This document shows positions 32,177-40,837 of a stretch of 64,000 bases of DNA, one piece after another; within the stretch, counting starts at the first letter, position 1; each line of letters starts with the position of its first letter. The notes beneath the pieces are model-generated. The model worked only from the letters and a program-made list of their open reading frames with translations, was not told where the DNA came from and did no database searches. A program made the translations under genes and the position numbers. Source of the DNA: G963667675 sp964291545. GTDB lineage: Bacteria > Chloroflexota > Dehalococcoidia > Lucifugimonadales > UBA3495. The stretch covers positions 992,001-1,056,000 of the forward strand of contig OZ219861.1 of assembly GCA_964291545.2 (NCBI GenBank), in the 5' to 3' direction.

Positions 32177-33163
32177 ATGATCGCAGGTTTGAAAAAGATG
32201 CAAGGCTCCGGAACGGACCAAAAGAGAATAGGACTCTTCTTATCGAGCAAGCGGGCTGCTGAAATCCAGACGGACGTAGAGTGGGCCGAGCACCTGGGCA
32301 TTCAGGCGGCTTGGGTCCCCACCGACGGAGCGCGGATCGACGGTATCACCACCTTGGCGGCGGCCGCGGCCCGAACCAAGGACATCATGTTGGGCACCGC
32401 CATAGTGCCGACTTATCCCCGGCATCCCCTGGTGATGGCGCAGCAAGTACAGGTGGCGGGCCAACTGGCGCCGGGGCGGTTCAGGTTGGGGATCGGACCC
32501 AGCCATCGACCGTTGATGGAGCAGATGGGCATCGACCTGCTAAGCCCCATGGGACACCTCCGCGAATATGTGAGGATATTGAAGGCGCTGCTGCAAGAGG
32601 GCAAGGTGGACCTGGACGGAGACTACTACCAGGCCCACGAGACCATCCCGGAACCGGTTAACCTGCCGGTTATGATTTCGGCCCTGCAGAAGGGGTCGTT
32701 TGCGCTGTCCGGCGCCGAAGCGGACGGGGCAATCACCTGGATATGCCCCCACGACTACCTGCGAGACGTGGGCCTGCCCGCCATGACCCAGGGCGCGGAA
32801 GAAGCAGGACGGCCTGTGCCGCCGCTGATCGTCCACACCCCGGTGTGCCTGCACGGCAACGCGGAAGAGGCCCGGGCTGCTTTCCGCGCAGACCATGCCG
32901 GTACCCTCACCCTGCCCTATTACCAGCGCATGATGGCGGCCGCGAGTTATCCGGAAGCATCCAATGGGACTTGGAGCGACGCAATGATTGACGGGCTGCT
33001 GGTGCGCGGTGACGAAACGCGAATCGGCGACCGCCTGCGAGAGTTGCTGGACATGGGGGCGGCTGAAATCATGGTAACCCCGGTGCTGGCGGGGGATGAC
33101 AAGCCGACCGCTCTGGACCGCACGCTGAAGTTAGTAGGCCAAATAGCCCAGTCCCTGGCATAA
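32177..33163 (+). CDS. LLM-class (luciferase-like) flavin-dependent oxidoreductase
   Basis: A TIM-barrel flavin (FMN or F420) enzyme of about 328 residues. Family blocks are AEHLGIQAAWVPTDGARIDG, RTKDIMLGTAIVPTYPRHPL, QLAPGRFRLGIGPSHRPLME and GHLREYVRILKALLQEGKVD. The RFRLGIG and REYV patterns are of the F420-dependent LLM group, though FMN monooxygenases share them. The start is uncertain: ATG at 32177 (MIAGLKKM) or 32198; a still earlier TTG-type reading is unlikely. Such enzymes oxygenate or reduce diverse organics and are unusually numerous in SAR202-type Chloroflexota (established knowledge). First of a series with the CMD-family and nitroreductase genes. Confidence 0.88.
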   Translation: MIAGLKKMQGSGTDQKRIGLFLSSKRAAEIQTDVEWAEHLGIQAAWVPTDGARIDGITTLAAAAARTKDIMLGTAIVPTYPRHPLVMAQQVQVAGQLAPGRFRLGIGPSHRPLMEQMGIDLLSPMGHLREYVRILKALLQEGKVDLDGDYYQAHETIPEPVNLPVMISALQKGSFALSGAEADGAITWICPHDYLRDVGLPAMTQGAEEAGRPVPPLIVHTPVCLHGNAEEARAAFRADHAGTLTLPYYQRMMAAASYPEASNGTWSDAMIDGLLVRGDETRIGDRLRELLDMGAAEIMVTPVLAGDDKPTALDRTLKLVGQIAQSLA

Positions 33164-33249
33164 CAACCCGGCGCTAGGCACGAGGGCCGGGCAGCAGCAA
33201 CAGCGCCGGGGTGTACGCACATGCTCCGACGCGACCTGAGGAGGACAAT

Positions 33250-33807
33250 ATGGCCCGAGTACCCGCGGTAACGAGAGAAAGCGTCCCGGAAAGCCACAGG
33301 CCAGCCTTCGACCAGGTGGTCGAACGCAGGGGCGGGATACCCGCGGGCGGGCCTGGCTCGGTGATGCTGAACGCTCCGGAAGTCGCTCTGCGGGTAGGCG
33401 ACCTTGCCCTGTTCATGCGGTCGGAAACGTCCCTCTCGCTCCGCATCAGGGAGCTTGGGATGATACTGACGGCGCGAGAGAACAACTGCCAGTACATCTG
33501 GAACGCCCACGCCGCTCCGGCCAGGGCCGCGGGTCTGCAAGATGACATAGTTGATGCCCTTCGAGACAATAGGGAACTTTTCGGGCTGGCTCCCGACGAG
33601 GCAGCGGTAGTTGACTACGGCAGGGAGTTCTTTCGCACCCGCCGGGTCAGCCAGGCCACTTTCGACGCCGCGCTGGCCCAGTTCGGGGTCCTGGGCCTGA
33701 CCGAGCTTACCAACCTGATGGGGTGCTACGCCATGCTGGCCTTCAACGTAAACGCCTTCGGGGTTGGACCGCCGGACGACAGGACTGAGAAAGAGTTGCC
33801 CATCTAG
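33250..33807 (+). CDS. Carboxymuconolactone decarboxylase (AhpD-like) family protein
   Basis: A 185-residue all-helical protein. The motif ENNCQYIWNAHAAPARAAGL (about 77-96) matches CMD-family 'E..C.Y.W..H...A...G', with a single Cys and His; the CXXC of peroxidase-active AhpD is absent, so alkylhydroperoxidase activity is unlikely. AFDQVVERRGGIPAGGPGSV and LTELTNLMGCYAMLAFNVNA flank it. CTGAGGAGGACAAT just before the ATG at 33250 is a strong ribosome site and decides the start. It is 86 bp behind the LLM gene and 40 bp before the nitroreductase, so the three look like one operon. Confidence 0.88.
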   Translation: MARVPAVTRESVPESHRPAFDQVVERRGGIPAGGPGSVMLNAPEVALRVGDLALFMRSETSLSLRIRELGMILTARENNCQYIWNAHAAPARAAGLQDDIVDALRDNRELFGLAPDEAAVVDYGREFFRTRRVSQATFDAALAQFGVLGLTELTNLMGCYAMLAFNVNAFGVGPPDDRTEKELPI

Positions 33808-33847
33808 TCTGGGCGGGACACTGGGAAGCATCGACGAGGTAGGAGAA

Positions 33848-34348
33848 ATGGACGTTTACGAGTGCATCCGCTCACGGCGCACGGTGCGAGACTACAAGCC
33901 CGACGCTATTCCTGAGGAGGCGCTGCATAAGATCCTCCAGGCAGCGCGCTGGGCGCCAAGCTCCAGCAACACGCAGAGGTGGCACTTCGTCGTGGTGCAA
34001 GACCGGGAGACGCTGACGGCCCTGGGCAACATTGCCACCCAGGGGACGTTCATCGGCCAAGCGCCGCTGGCCATCGCTGTGGTCATGGACGACGCGCCCA
34101 GACCGCAACTGGACGCAGGCAGGGCGCTGCAGCAAATGGAACTGATGGCGTGGGCCCAAGGCATCGGCATGTGTTTTGTGGGTGTGCGCGACCCGGAGCA
34201 ACAACGGGCGGTAAAGGAGCTATTGAATATCCCGGAAGCGATGGAGCTAATAACCGTGCTGCCCTTCGGCTATCGGGACGAGGGGGTCAAACGCCAGGGT
34301 ACTCCCAGGACCCCCATGGAGGAGATAGTCCACTGGGAACGATTTTGA
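33848..34348 (+). CDS. Nitroreductase-family protein
   Basis: A 166-residue FMN-binding protein of the nitroreductase (NfsB/FMN reductase) fold. MDVYECIRSRRTVRDYKPD at the N-terminus carries the FMN-binding RSRRTVR motif; AARWAPSSSNTQRWHFVVVQ is the second phosphate/FMN block, followed by GMCFVGVRDPEQQRAVKELL. The ATG at 33848 is preceded by TAGGAGAA. The short length fits the minimal family members. Substrates are electron-poor aromatics, flavins or quinones. Last of the LLM/CMD/nitroreductase set. Confidence 0.9.
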   Translation: MDVYECIRSRRTVRDYKPDAIPEEALHKILQAARWAPSSSNTQRWHFVVVQDRETLTALGNIATQGTFIGQAPLAIAVVMDDAPRPQLDAGRALQQMELMAWAQGIGMCFVGVRDPEQQRAVKELLNIPEAMELITVLPFGYRDEGVKRQGTPRTPMEEIVHWERF

Positions 34349-34435
34349 CAGGGGTCGGGGAAGCGCCTGCTGCGAGGGTATAATGGGACAGAAACAACCT
34401 GGTGTACCCGGGACCCTAGAACCGGGAGTTGAGCA

Positions 34436-34909
34436 ATGAGTCTGGTCGTTGCGTTGGCGGCAGACCACGGTGGGTTCCCCCTGAAGACGGAATTGGCCCC
34501 GTGGCTCCAGTCTCAGGGATACCAAGTCTTGGACCTGGGCGCTCACGGCCTGGACCCTGACGATGACTACCCGGACTTCGTGGATGCAGCGGCGCAGGCG
34601 GTGGCCTCGGGCAGTGCAGAGAGGGGCATACTAATCTGCGGCAGTGGCGTCGGAGCCTCGGTGGCTGCCAACAAGGTCCCGGGTATACGGGCATCCGTTT
34701 GCCACGACGTATATTCAGCCCACCAGGGCGTAGAACACGACCAAATGAACGTCCTGTGCCTGGGGGGCAGGGTGGTCGGGATAGAAGTCGCCAAAGAACT
34801 GGCGACGGCTTTCCTGGAGGCCCGGTTCAGCGGGGAAGAGCGCCATCTCAGGCGTCTGGACAAGGTCTCGATGATGGAACGCCGGGCCGTCGACGGCGGC
34901 GGCAGCTAG
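34436..34909 (+). CDS. rpiB: Ribose-5-phosphate isomerase B (RpiB/LacAB family)
   Basis: Interconverts ribose-5-phosphate and ribulose-5-phosphate. The 157-residue protein has VALAADHGGFPLKTELAPWL, QVLDLGAH with the extended DPDDDYPDF loop, and GILICGSGVGASVAANKV with the catalytic Cys at about 68. SVCHDVYSAHQGVEHDQMNV contains the His and Asp residues that contact the phosphate. These fit RpiB; LacA/LacB or allose isomerase cannot be ruled out. A TATAAT at 34379-34384 lies upstream, without a good -35. Confidence 0.9.
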   Translation: MSLVVALAADHGGFPLKTELAPWLQSQGYQVLDLGAHGLDPDDDYPDFVDAAAQAVASGSAERGILICGSGVGASVAANKVPGIRASVCHDVYSAHQGVEHDQMNVLCLGGRVVGIEVAKELATAFLEARFSGEERHLRRLDKVSMMERRAVDGGGS

Positions 34910-34932
34910 GGGTTTGCCTCGGGGGCTGTCGG

Positions 34933-35727
34933 TCAGCCGCCTTCCTTTTCCCCAACCCGACTGAACCGATCCCTGCGCCGGAATACGGCAAACGCCAGCC
35001 GCATAACGTGGCGCAACGACCTCACCTGCTCGCTCAAGTTGAACTTGCTATTGCCCGCCAGCCGCCGCTCAAATGCATAGGGCAGGGAAGTAACTCGGCG
35101 GGCTTTACCGCGGACAAGCACCTCCAAGAGTATCTTGTAGCCCGCCGGTTGCAGTTCCACGCCGTCCACGACTTCTCTACGCAGCAGGAAAAACCCGGAG
35201 AGGGGGTCGGGGGTTGTTCTAGCGGAACTGACGACCGCCCTGGTCAACAGGCCGGCCGCCCTGGACATAGTCTTACGGACAATACCGCCCAGGTCGGCCC
35301 CTCCCGGGCTGTAGCGGCTGGCGACTACCAGGTCAAAGCCCTGGTTGATGGCGGCCAGCATTGGCCGAAGATGTTCCGGGGGGTGTTGAAGGTCCGCGTC
35401 CATGACTCCCAGGACCCGGCCTGACGCATGGCCGAATCCCGCAAGCGCCGCCGTCGCCAGCCCCCGCCGTCCGGTTCTGACCACCAGCTTCAGGGGAAAG
35501 TCCCGGCTTAGCTCCTCGGCAACCGCAGCGGTGCCGTCGGGGCTGCCATCGTCCACCACGATAAGCTCAAAGGCGTGACTTTCCAATGCGCTGTGCAAGC
35601 GCTCTACCAACAGTGGCAGGTTTTCCGCCTCGTTGTAGGTGGGGATGATCAGGGAAAGCTCTGGTTGGCCTGCTTTCCTCGGGGACGAAGTTGTTTCCAG
35701 GACGGGCAATTTATCGACCACGGGCAC
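34933..35727 (-). CDS. Polyprenol-phosphate mannose synthase-type glycosyltransferase (GT2)
   Basis: A 264-residue GT2 glycosyltransferase with the GT-A fold, resembling DPM1 (dolichol/polyprenol-phosphate mannosyltransferase). Blocks: LSLIIPTYNEAENLPLLVE, ELIVVDDGSPDGTAAVAE with the first Asp pair, VLGVMDADLQHPPEHLRPML with the DXD-like metal site, and DPLSGFFLLRREVVD. The N-terminal 25 residues are not conserved. There is no C-terminal membrane domain as in the GtrB type. Probably hands mannose from GDP-mannose to a lipid carrier for protein or glycan mannosylation; the donor is inferred. It sits beside the phosphomannose isomerase region. Confidence 0.86.
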   Translation of the reverse strand: MPVVDKLPVLETTSSPRKAGQPELSLIIPTYNEAENLPLLVERLHSALESHAFELIVVDDGSPDGTAAVAEELSRDFPLKLVVRTGRRGLATAALAGFGHASGRVLGVMDADLQHPPEHLRPMLAAINQGFDLVVASRYSPGGADLGGIVRKTMSRAAGLLTRAVVSSARTTPDPLSGFFLLRREVVDGVELQPAGYKILLEVLVRGKARRVTSLPYAFERRLAGNSKFNLSEQVRSLRHVMRLAFAVFRRRDRFSRVGEKEGG

Positions 35728-35787
35728 CGGAGGGCAGCCTCGGTGAAACAGGTTGGCCAGGGCGGCGGGAAGTGTCCCTGCTTACGA

Positions 35788-37179
35788 CTATCCGACCTTC
35801 AGGCGGCCGGAACCATTGGCGTGAAACTGGGGTTGCTGCAGGTAGCGCCGCAGGCGGGGCACGCTGCGCCGCTTCCCCCTGTGCTTCTGGTAGGCCTCGC
35901 TGATGGCTGACGCCAGCCGATCTGGGTCGTGCCGCGTGGGATGATCTTCGTCGATGACATCCGCCGAAAGGTAAATGGCATCGTCGTCCCAGCCGGCCTG
36001 GTGGGGCACCAACTCGAGGGCGCCAGGGTCGCCGGACCGGGCAGTGTTGTTGTTGGCGATAACGACGTGTACTGCCTCGCCGATATAGTGACGGACGACA
36101 TTCAGGTGGTCTGCGACCGAGTATCCCACGGTGGCGCCGGGCTCACCGGCAACGTTGCAGATGTACATCTTCAACGCGCTGGACCGCGAGATGGCAGTTG
36201 AAATATCCGGCACCAGCAGGTTGGGCACGATGCTGGTAAAGAGGCTGCCTGGGCCCAGGATAATCAGGTCCGCTTCTTCGATGGCCTTGACGGCGTCGGG
36301 ATGTCCCGGAGCGTCGGGTGGAGTCAGGGCCAAAGAGCGCAGCCGCTCTGCCGACGTGCCGATGCTGGACTCTCCGATCAATTGCCTGCCGGACACCGTG
36401 CTGCCAACCAGGGTGACGTCGGTGAACGTGGAGGGAATGACCCTCCCGCGGACGGCCAATAACCTCCCGGCAGCCTCGACTCCCTTGTAGAAATCGCCGC
36501 CGATGTTGGCCAGCGCCGCGATCAGGATGTTGCCGAAGCTGTGTCCGTCCAGTTGTCCGTTGGTCGAGAAACGGTAGTCCATCAGCTCTTGCATCACGGC
36601 TTCGGAATCCGCCAGGGCGACCAGGCAGTTGCGGATATCGCCCGGGGGGAGCATCCCCAACTCGGAGCGCAGCCTGCCCGAGCTGCCGCCGTCGTCGGCC
36701 ACGGTGACCAGGGCGGTAAGGTTGGTGGTGTAATGCTTCAGCCCCCGGAGCAGGTTGGGCAGGCCGCTGCCGCCGCCAATAGCGACGACCTTGGGCCCGC
36801 CGCTCAGCACCCGCTCAACGTACAACGAGTCCAGGAAGTTGCCACGGCGTTCTCGCAAACGGGCTGCGGCCGGAGAAGCCGCCAGGCCGGAAACCGCAAT
36901 GCCGATGGCAACAACGCCAACGGCGACGAACACCACTCCCCTAACCGCGGGAGCCGCATCGCGCAGGCTAAGCGTATCTATGAAGGAGTTGAAATCCGGG
37001 CCCAGCGATAGTTCGAGGGCAAAGATTACGCCGCTGGTAACTGCCGCAAGTCCAATTATCCCAAGGCATAGCCAGCGCTTCAGCGAGAGGCCCGGCATGA
37101 ACAGCAGGAGCAGGAATCTGGCTGCCGGGCGCCCGAGCAACGCGTCGCCGAATTTCCTTGCTGTCATCGACCGACGCAC
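35788..37179 (-). CDS. yvcK: YvcK/CofD-like protein with N-terminal membrane segments
   Basis: A 463-residue member of the GgaB/YvcK (CofD-like, UPF0052) family, which in Bacillus supports growth on gluconeogenic carbon and peptidoglycan synthesis and binds UDP-sugars. The conserved core starts VVAIGGGSGLPNLLRGLKHY (about 131-150), then TVADDGGSSGRLRSELGMLP and PGDIRNCLVALAD, and later ILGPGSLFTSIVPNLLVPD. Unusually, the first 110 residues carry two hydrophobic segments (about 22-52 and 75-98), so the protein should be membrane-anchored. Standard YvcK is about 320 residues and soluble. No RapZ/NagP partner is adjacent. Lies 60 bp upstream of the glycosyltransferase gene on the same strand. 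Confidence 0.88.
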   Translation of the reverse strand: MRRSMTARKFGDALLGRPAARFLLLLFMPGLSLKRWLCLGIIGLAAVTSGVIFALELSLGPDFNSFIDTLSLRDAAPAVRGVVFVAVGVVAIGIAVSGLAASPAAARLRERRGNFLDSLYVERVLSGGPKVVAIGGGSGLPNLLRGLKHYTTNLTALVTVADDGGSSGRLRSELGMLPPGDIRNCLVALADSEAVMQELMDYRFSTNGQLDGHSFGNILIAALANIGGDFYKGVEAAGRLLAVRGRVIPSTFTDVTLVGSTVSGRQLIGESSIGTSAERLRSLALTPPDAPGHPDAVKAIEEADLIILGPGSLFTSIVPNLLVPDISTAISRSSALKMYICNVAGEPGATVGYSVADHLNVVRHYIGEAVHVVIANNNTARSGDPGALELVPHQAGWDDDAIYLSADVIDEDHPTRHDPDRLASAISEAYQKHRGKRRSVPRLRRYLQQPQFHANGSGRLKVG

Positions 37180-37407
37180 CCCGGTAATCCGGCAGAGAAA
37201 TAAGTCTTGGTATGCATGAGGGGGTTCAAGGGGAAGCAGGCGGCATCATAGCGTAACGGGGGCGATATTGGCAGATCCATCAACCTTGCAGTACGACGCC
37301 GGCCACCTGAATCTTGGGAGATTCTAGATAGTGGTCTAGGCAAAGTCAAGACAACCTCCGGCGTGGGACTGCCGGTCTTCATAGCCTCCCTCCCCCCGTT
37401 TCTAAAG

Positions 37408-37436
37408 TTGGAGCGGGCCGGGGGACGGGATATAAT
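37408..37436 (+). promoter_or_regulatory. Sigma70-type promoter for the phosphoglucose/phosphomannose isomerase gene
   Basis: TTGGAG (37408-37413), a 17-bp spacer and a perfect TATAAT (37431-37436). The 341-bp divergent gap 37180-37520 otherwise holds no gene; TATGAT on the minus strand near 37238-37243 could serve yvcK but lacks a -35. Confidence 0.6.
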
Positions 37437-37520
37437 GGCCGCTGGAAGATGCCCGCAGATGGGTGGCTCCGCGTCATCCCCTGCGCGTGCCTGGAGAGAA
37501 CAGTCCCAACGGCTAGTACA

Positions 37521-38621
37521 ATGCCTAGAGAAACGCAACATAACCTGGACGACCCGCGGATATATGCTGTTCTGGACCCTTCGGGCCTCCGGAAGCGGCT
37601 CAGGGACCTTCCCAGCCATTGCCTGGCGGCGTGGCGGCAGGCTGGGACCGCTCCCTTGCCGGGAGATTGGGCCGATAGCGATAAGGTGGTCATCGGCGGC
37701 GTTGGCGGGTCAGCTATCGCCGGCGACCTGGCCGCGGGCTTGGCGGCGGCCGGGGGCAGCGTTCCGGTCCTGGTGGTTAGGGACCTGGCCCTGCCGCACT
37801 ATATGTCTGAACGGACGTTGTTTATTGCCTGCAGTTATTCCGGCAACACCAAGGAGACCCTTTCCCTTTGGGAGCAGGTGCGAAAAAGTCCGGCCAGGGT
37901 GGCAACCATAACCGGCGGCGGCGCCTTGGGAGAAAAAGCCCAGCGGGACTCGGCGGCCTTGCTTACCATTGACGCGCCGATGGAGCCCCGGTCCGCGGTG
38001 GGCTACAACTTGATGCTCCTGCTCGGCGTGCTGGAACGACTTGGGTTGTTCCCGCTGACGGAAGCCGACGTCGAACTGACCGCGGACTCCCTGTGCCGGA
38101 AAATAGCCGTCCTGAAGGAGGATGTCCCCACGACGGGGAACCCGGCGAAGCAGTTGGCGATGGAGCTGAGAGACAAGCTGATTCTGGTGTATGGCGGCGG
38201 CCTGTTCGAGGGTGTCGCCCGCCGTTGGAAATCCCAGTTCAACGAAAACGCCAAAGCCTGGGCCTATTATGAGACAGTTCCTGAAATGCTGCACAACTCG
38301 GTGGAAGCGTTCCCCACGCCATTTCCCGTTAAGGAACAGGCCGTAACCCTGCTGCTGGAACCCAGCGGCCTCGACAGCGGCCGGCAGCAGCGCTACGCGG
38401 TTGTTGGGGAGCTTCTTGGGCGCAATAACGTCCCATACCATAGGCTGCAAGCAGAGGAAGGGCCGCCGTTGAGCCAGCTCATGAACATGCTGATTCTAGG
38501 CGACTACGTAAGCTACTACCTGGCTTTGCTCCAAGGCATCGACCCATCGCCCAATCCCTCTATTGATGAAGCCAAGAAGCTTCTGTCCGAGAAGCCTTCG
38601 GCGGAGGTGGGGCGGCAGTAG
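37521..38621 (+). CDS. Bifunctional phosphoglucose/phosphomannose isomerase
   Basis: A SIS-domain isomerase of 366 residues interconverting fructose-6-phosphate with glucose- and mannose-6-phosphate. The first SIS domain shows VIGGVGGSAIAGDLAAGLAA and the phosphate loop IACSYSGNTKETLSLWEQ. The C-terminal SIS domain contains FNENAKAWAYYETVPEMLHN, whose Glu and His are catalytic in the archaeal/bacterial dual-specificity isomerases. The ATG at 37521 (MPRETQHNLDDPRIYAVLDP) fits the family N-terminus; an ATG at 37449 adds unconserved residues. Supplies mannose-6-phosphate, linking to the nearby glycosyltransferase. Confidence 0.9.
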   Translation: MPRETQHNLDDPRIYAVLDPSGLRKRLRDLPSHCLAAWRQAGTAPLPGDWADSDKVVIGGVGGSAIAGDLAAGLAAAGGSVPVLVVRDLALPHYMSERTLFIACSYSGNTKETLSLWEQVRKSPARVATITGGGALGEKAQRDSAALLTIDAPMEPRSAVGYNLMLLLGVLERLGLFPLTEADVELTADSLCRKIAVLKEDVPTTGNPAKQLAMELRDKLILVYGGGLFEGVARRWKSQFNENAKAWAYYETVPEMLHNSVEAFPTPFPVKEQAVTLLLEPSGLDSGRQQRYAVVGELLGRNNVPYHRLQAEEGPPLSQLMNMLILGDYVSYYLALLQGIDPSPNPSIDEAKKLLSEKPSAEVGRQ

Positions 38622-38724
38622 CCGGCCCGCTATAGAGCGCCCCTGATATGGGGAGCCAGGAACATTCCATGCAGCGTAGTATCATATTCCGTGGTGAGTA
38701 ACTCTCTGTCTAACAGCAAGGCCA

Positions 38725-40773
38725 ATGGTTGACGACAACGTCCGACAGCGGGCGGCCCAACTCCGCGACCAGCTTAACTACCACAACCATCGCTACTACG
38801 TGCTGGACGACCCGGTGGTCAGCGACGGCGATTATGACGCCCTTATGCGAGAGTTGCGCGGGCTGGAGGAAGAGCATCCTGGTCTGACCGGCCCTGATTC
38901 GCCCACGCAGAGGGTAGGCGCCAAGCCCGCTGAGGGGTTCACACAGGTGCAGCACACCACGCCGATGCTCAGCCTGGCCAACGCCTTCGATCTGGATGAA
39001 TTACAGGCCTGGCACCGCCGCGTCAAGGGCCTGCTGGACGACGCCGACTTCGACCTGGTGTGCGAGTTGAAGATCGACGGCCTGGCCGTGAACCTGGCCT
39101 ACGAAGACGGCGTACTGACCCAAGGAGCGACCAGGGGCAACGGTCAGGTGGGTGAGGACGTAACCCAAAACCTTCGCACCGTCCGCAGCATACCTATTGC
39201 CCTGCAGGGCCGGCCGCCGGCCCGCCTGGAAGTCCGGGGCGAGGTCTATATGCCCCTGGAGTCATTCAGGCGTCTTAACGAGGAGCGGGCCGAACGGGGA
39301 GAGCCCCTCTACGCCAACCCCAGGAACACCGGGGCTGGGAGCATCCGGCAGTTGGACCCCAGCGTCACCGCCTCTCGCAACATGCAGATTTGGGTCTACA
39401 GCCTGGGCGGCGTGGAAGGCGGCCCGGCCCCCAACGGCCAGTGGGAAGCCCTGGAATGGCTGAAGTCTCTGGGATTCCGAATCAACCCCTATAACAAGCT
39501 GTGCCGTACTCTGGAGGAGGTCTACGACTTCTACCAGTCGTGGCTGGAACGGCGGCACGACCTGTCTTACGAGGTCGACGGCGTCGTGATCAAAGTAGAC
39601 CCCTTTGCATTGCAGTCAGCGCTGGGCGTTGTCGGCCGTGAGCCCCGGTGGGCCATTGCCTTCAAGTTCCCGGCGCAGCGAGCGGTGACCAGGCTCCTGG
39701 ACATAGGCATCAACGTGGGCCGCACCGGCAGCCTTAACCCGTATGCGGTGCTCGAGCCGGTAATAGTCAGCGGCGCGACGGTGAAGCAAGCCTCGCTGCA
39801 CAATGAAGAGGACATCCACCGCAAGGACGTGCGCATCGGGGACTGGGTTAACATCGAACGGGCGGGGGACGTGATCCCCCACGTCGTCGGGCCGGTCGTC
39901 GACCGGCGCGACGGGCGGGAAACGGTGTTCGCCATGCCGGCCAACTGCCCGGTGTGCGACAGCGAGGTGGTGAAGCCCGAAGCGGAGGCGATGCACCGCT
40001 GCCCCAACACCGCCTGCCCGGCCCAGTTTTTCGAACTGCTCAAGCACTTTGTCGGCAAGGGCGCCATGGACGTCGACGGCCTGGGGGAGCAGTGGTGCCG
40101 CATCTTAATCGACGAAGGACTGGTCAGCGACGTTGCCGACCTCTACTCCCTGCAGAAAGAGCAGTTGCTGCAACTGGAGCGCATGGGAGATCTGCTGGCG
40201 ACCAAAATAATCGGCAATATCCAGACCAGCAAGACCCGCCCCTTGCCCAGGCTGGTGTTCGCCCTGGGGATCATCCACGTGGGGTCGGAAATTGCCGACC
40301 TTCTGGTGCAGCGCTACGCCGACCTGGACGAGCTAGCTAAGGCATCCGAAGAGCAGTTGACCGAGATCCCAGGAATAGGGCCCAAGATTGCCGAGAGCGT
40401 CGCCGCATATTTCAGGGTGCCCCGCAACCGTGAGGTCATCGAGAAACTGCGGGAGGGAGGCGTCAAGCTACGCCAAGAGGCTACAGAAGCCGCCGCAGGC
40501 CCGCAGCCCCTGAAGGGGCTTACTTTCGTCGTTACCGGGACACTGGAGGCGTTTCCGCGGCGGGAAGCCGAAAACAGGATCAAGTCCCTGGGCGGCAGCG
40601 TCACGTCGTCGGTGACCCGCAAGACCGACTACCTGGTGGTGGGCGAGTCTCCGGGCTCCAAGCTGGATGCGGCCCAGCGGCTGGGCACAACTGTCTTGGA
40701 CGAGCCGGCATTCCTGGAGTTCCTGACAACGGCGTCCACTGCACCGGCGGAACCCGTGGAGACTTCGGGTTGA
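38725..40773 (+). CDS. ligA: NAD-dependent DNA ligase
   Basis: Seals nicks in duplex DNA using NAD+. The 682-residue protein has all LigA domains in order: Ia (YYVLDDPVVSDGDYDALMRE), the adenylation domain with the catalytic Lys in CELKIDGLAVNLAYE (about residue 116), NPRNTGAGSIRQLDP and EVDGVVIKVD, the OB fold (GREPRWAIAFKFPAQ), the zinc finger with four Cys (CPVCDSE...RCPNTACPAQ, about 408-433), four HhH repeats (IPGIGPKIAESVA) and a C-terminal BRCT (LKGLTFVVTGTLEAFPRREA). Length and residues are normal; it is the essential replicative ligase. Confidence 0.97.
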   Translation: MVDDNVRQRAAQLRDQLNYHNHRYYVLDDPVVSDGDYDALMRELRGLEEEHPGLTGPDSPTQRVGAKPAEGFTQVQHTTPMLSLANAFDLDELQAWHRRVKGLLDDADFDLVCELKIDGLAVNLAYEDGVLTQGATRGNGQVGEDVTQNLRTVRSIPIALQGRPPARLEVRGEVYMPLESFRRLNEERAERGEPLYANPRNTGAGSIRQLDPSVTASRNMQIWVYSLGGVEGGPAPNGQWEALEWLKSLGFRINPYNKLCRTLEEVYDFYQSWLERRHDLSYEVDGVVIKVDPFALQSALGVVGREPRWAIAFKFPAQRAVTRLLDIGINVGRTGSLNPYAVLEPVIVSGATVKQASLHNEEDIHRKDVRIGDWVNIERAGDVIPHVVGPVVDRRDGRETVFAMPANCPVCDSEVVKPEAEAMHRCPNTACPAQFFELLKHFVGKGAMDVDGLGEQWCRILIDEGLVSDVADLYSLQKEQLLQLERMGDLLATKIIGNIQTSKTRPLPRLVFALGIIHVGSEIADLLVQRYADLDELAKASEEQLTEIPGIGPKIAESVAAYFRVPRNREVIEKLREGGVKLRQEATEAAAGPQPLKGLTFVVTGTLEAFPRREAENRIKSLGGSVTSSVTRKTDYLVVGESPGSKLDAAQRLGTTVLDEPAFLEFLTTASTAPAEPVETSG

Positions 40774-40837
40774 CCTTAGCGTGGGGCACATCCCGGGCGG
40801 CGCCGACGGCCCGGGTACGCCGGATGCTGAGTTGAGC

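Noticed and set aside
34345..34384. TTGACA and TATAAT upstream of rpiB as a promoter
   Set aside because: The spacer is 28 bp, far too long; TTGACA also lies at the end of the nitroreductase gene. Only the TATAAT may be real.
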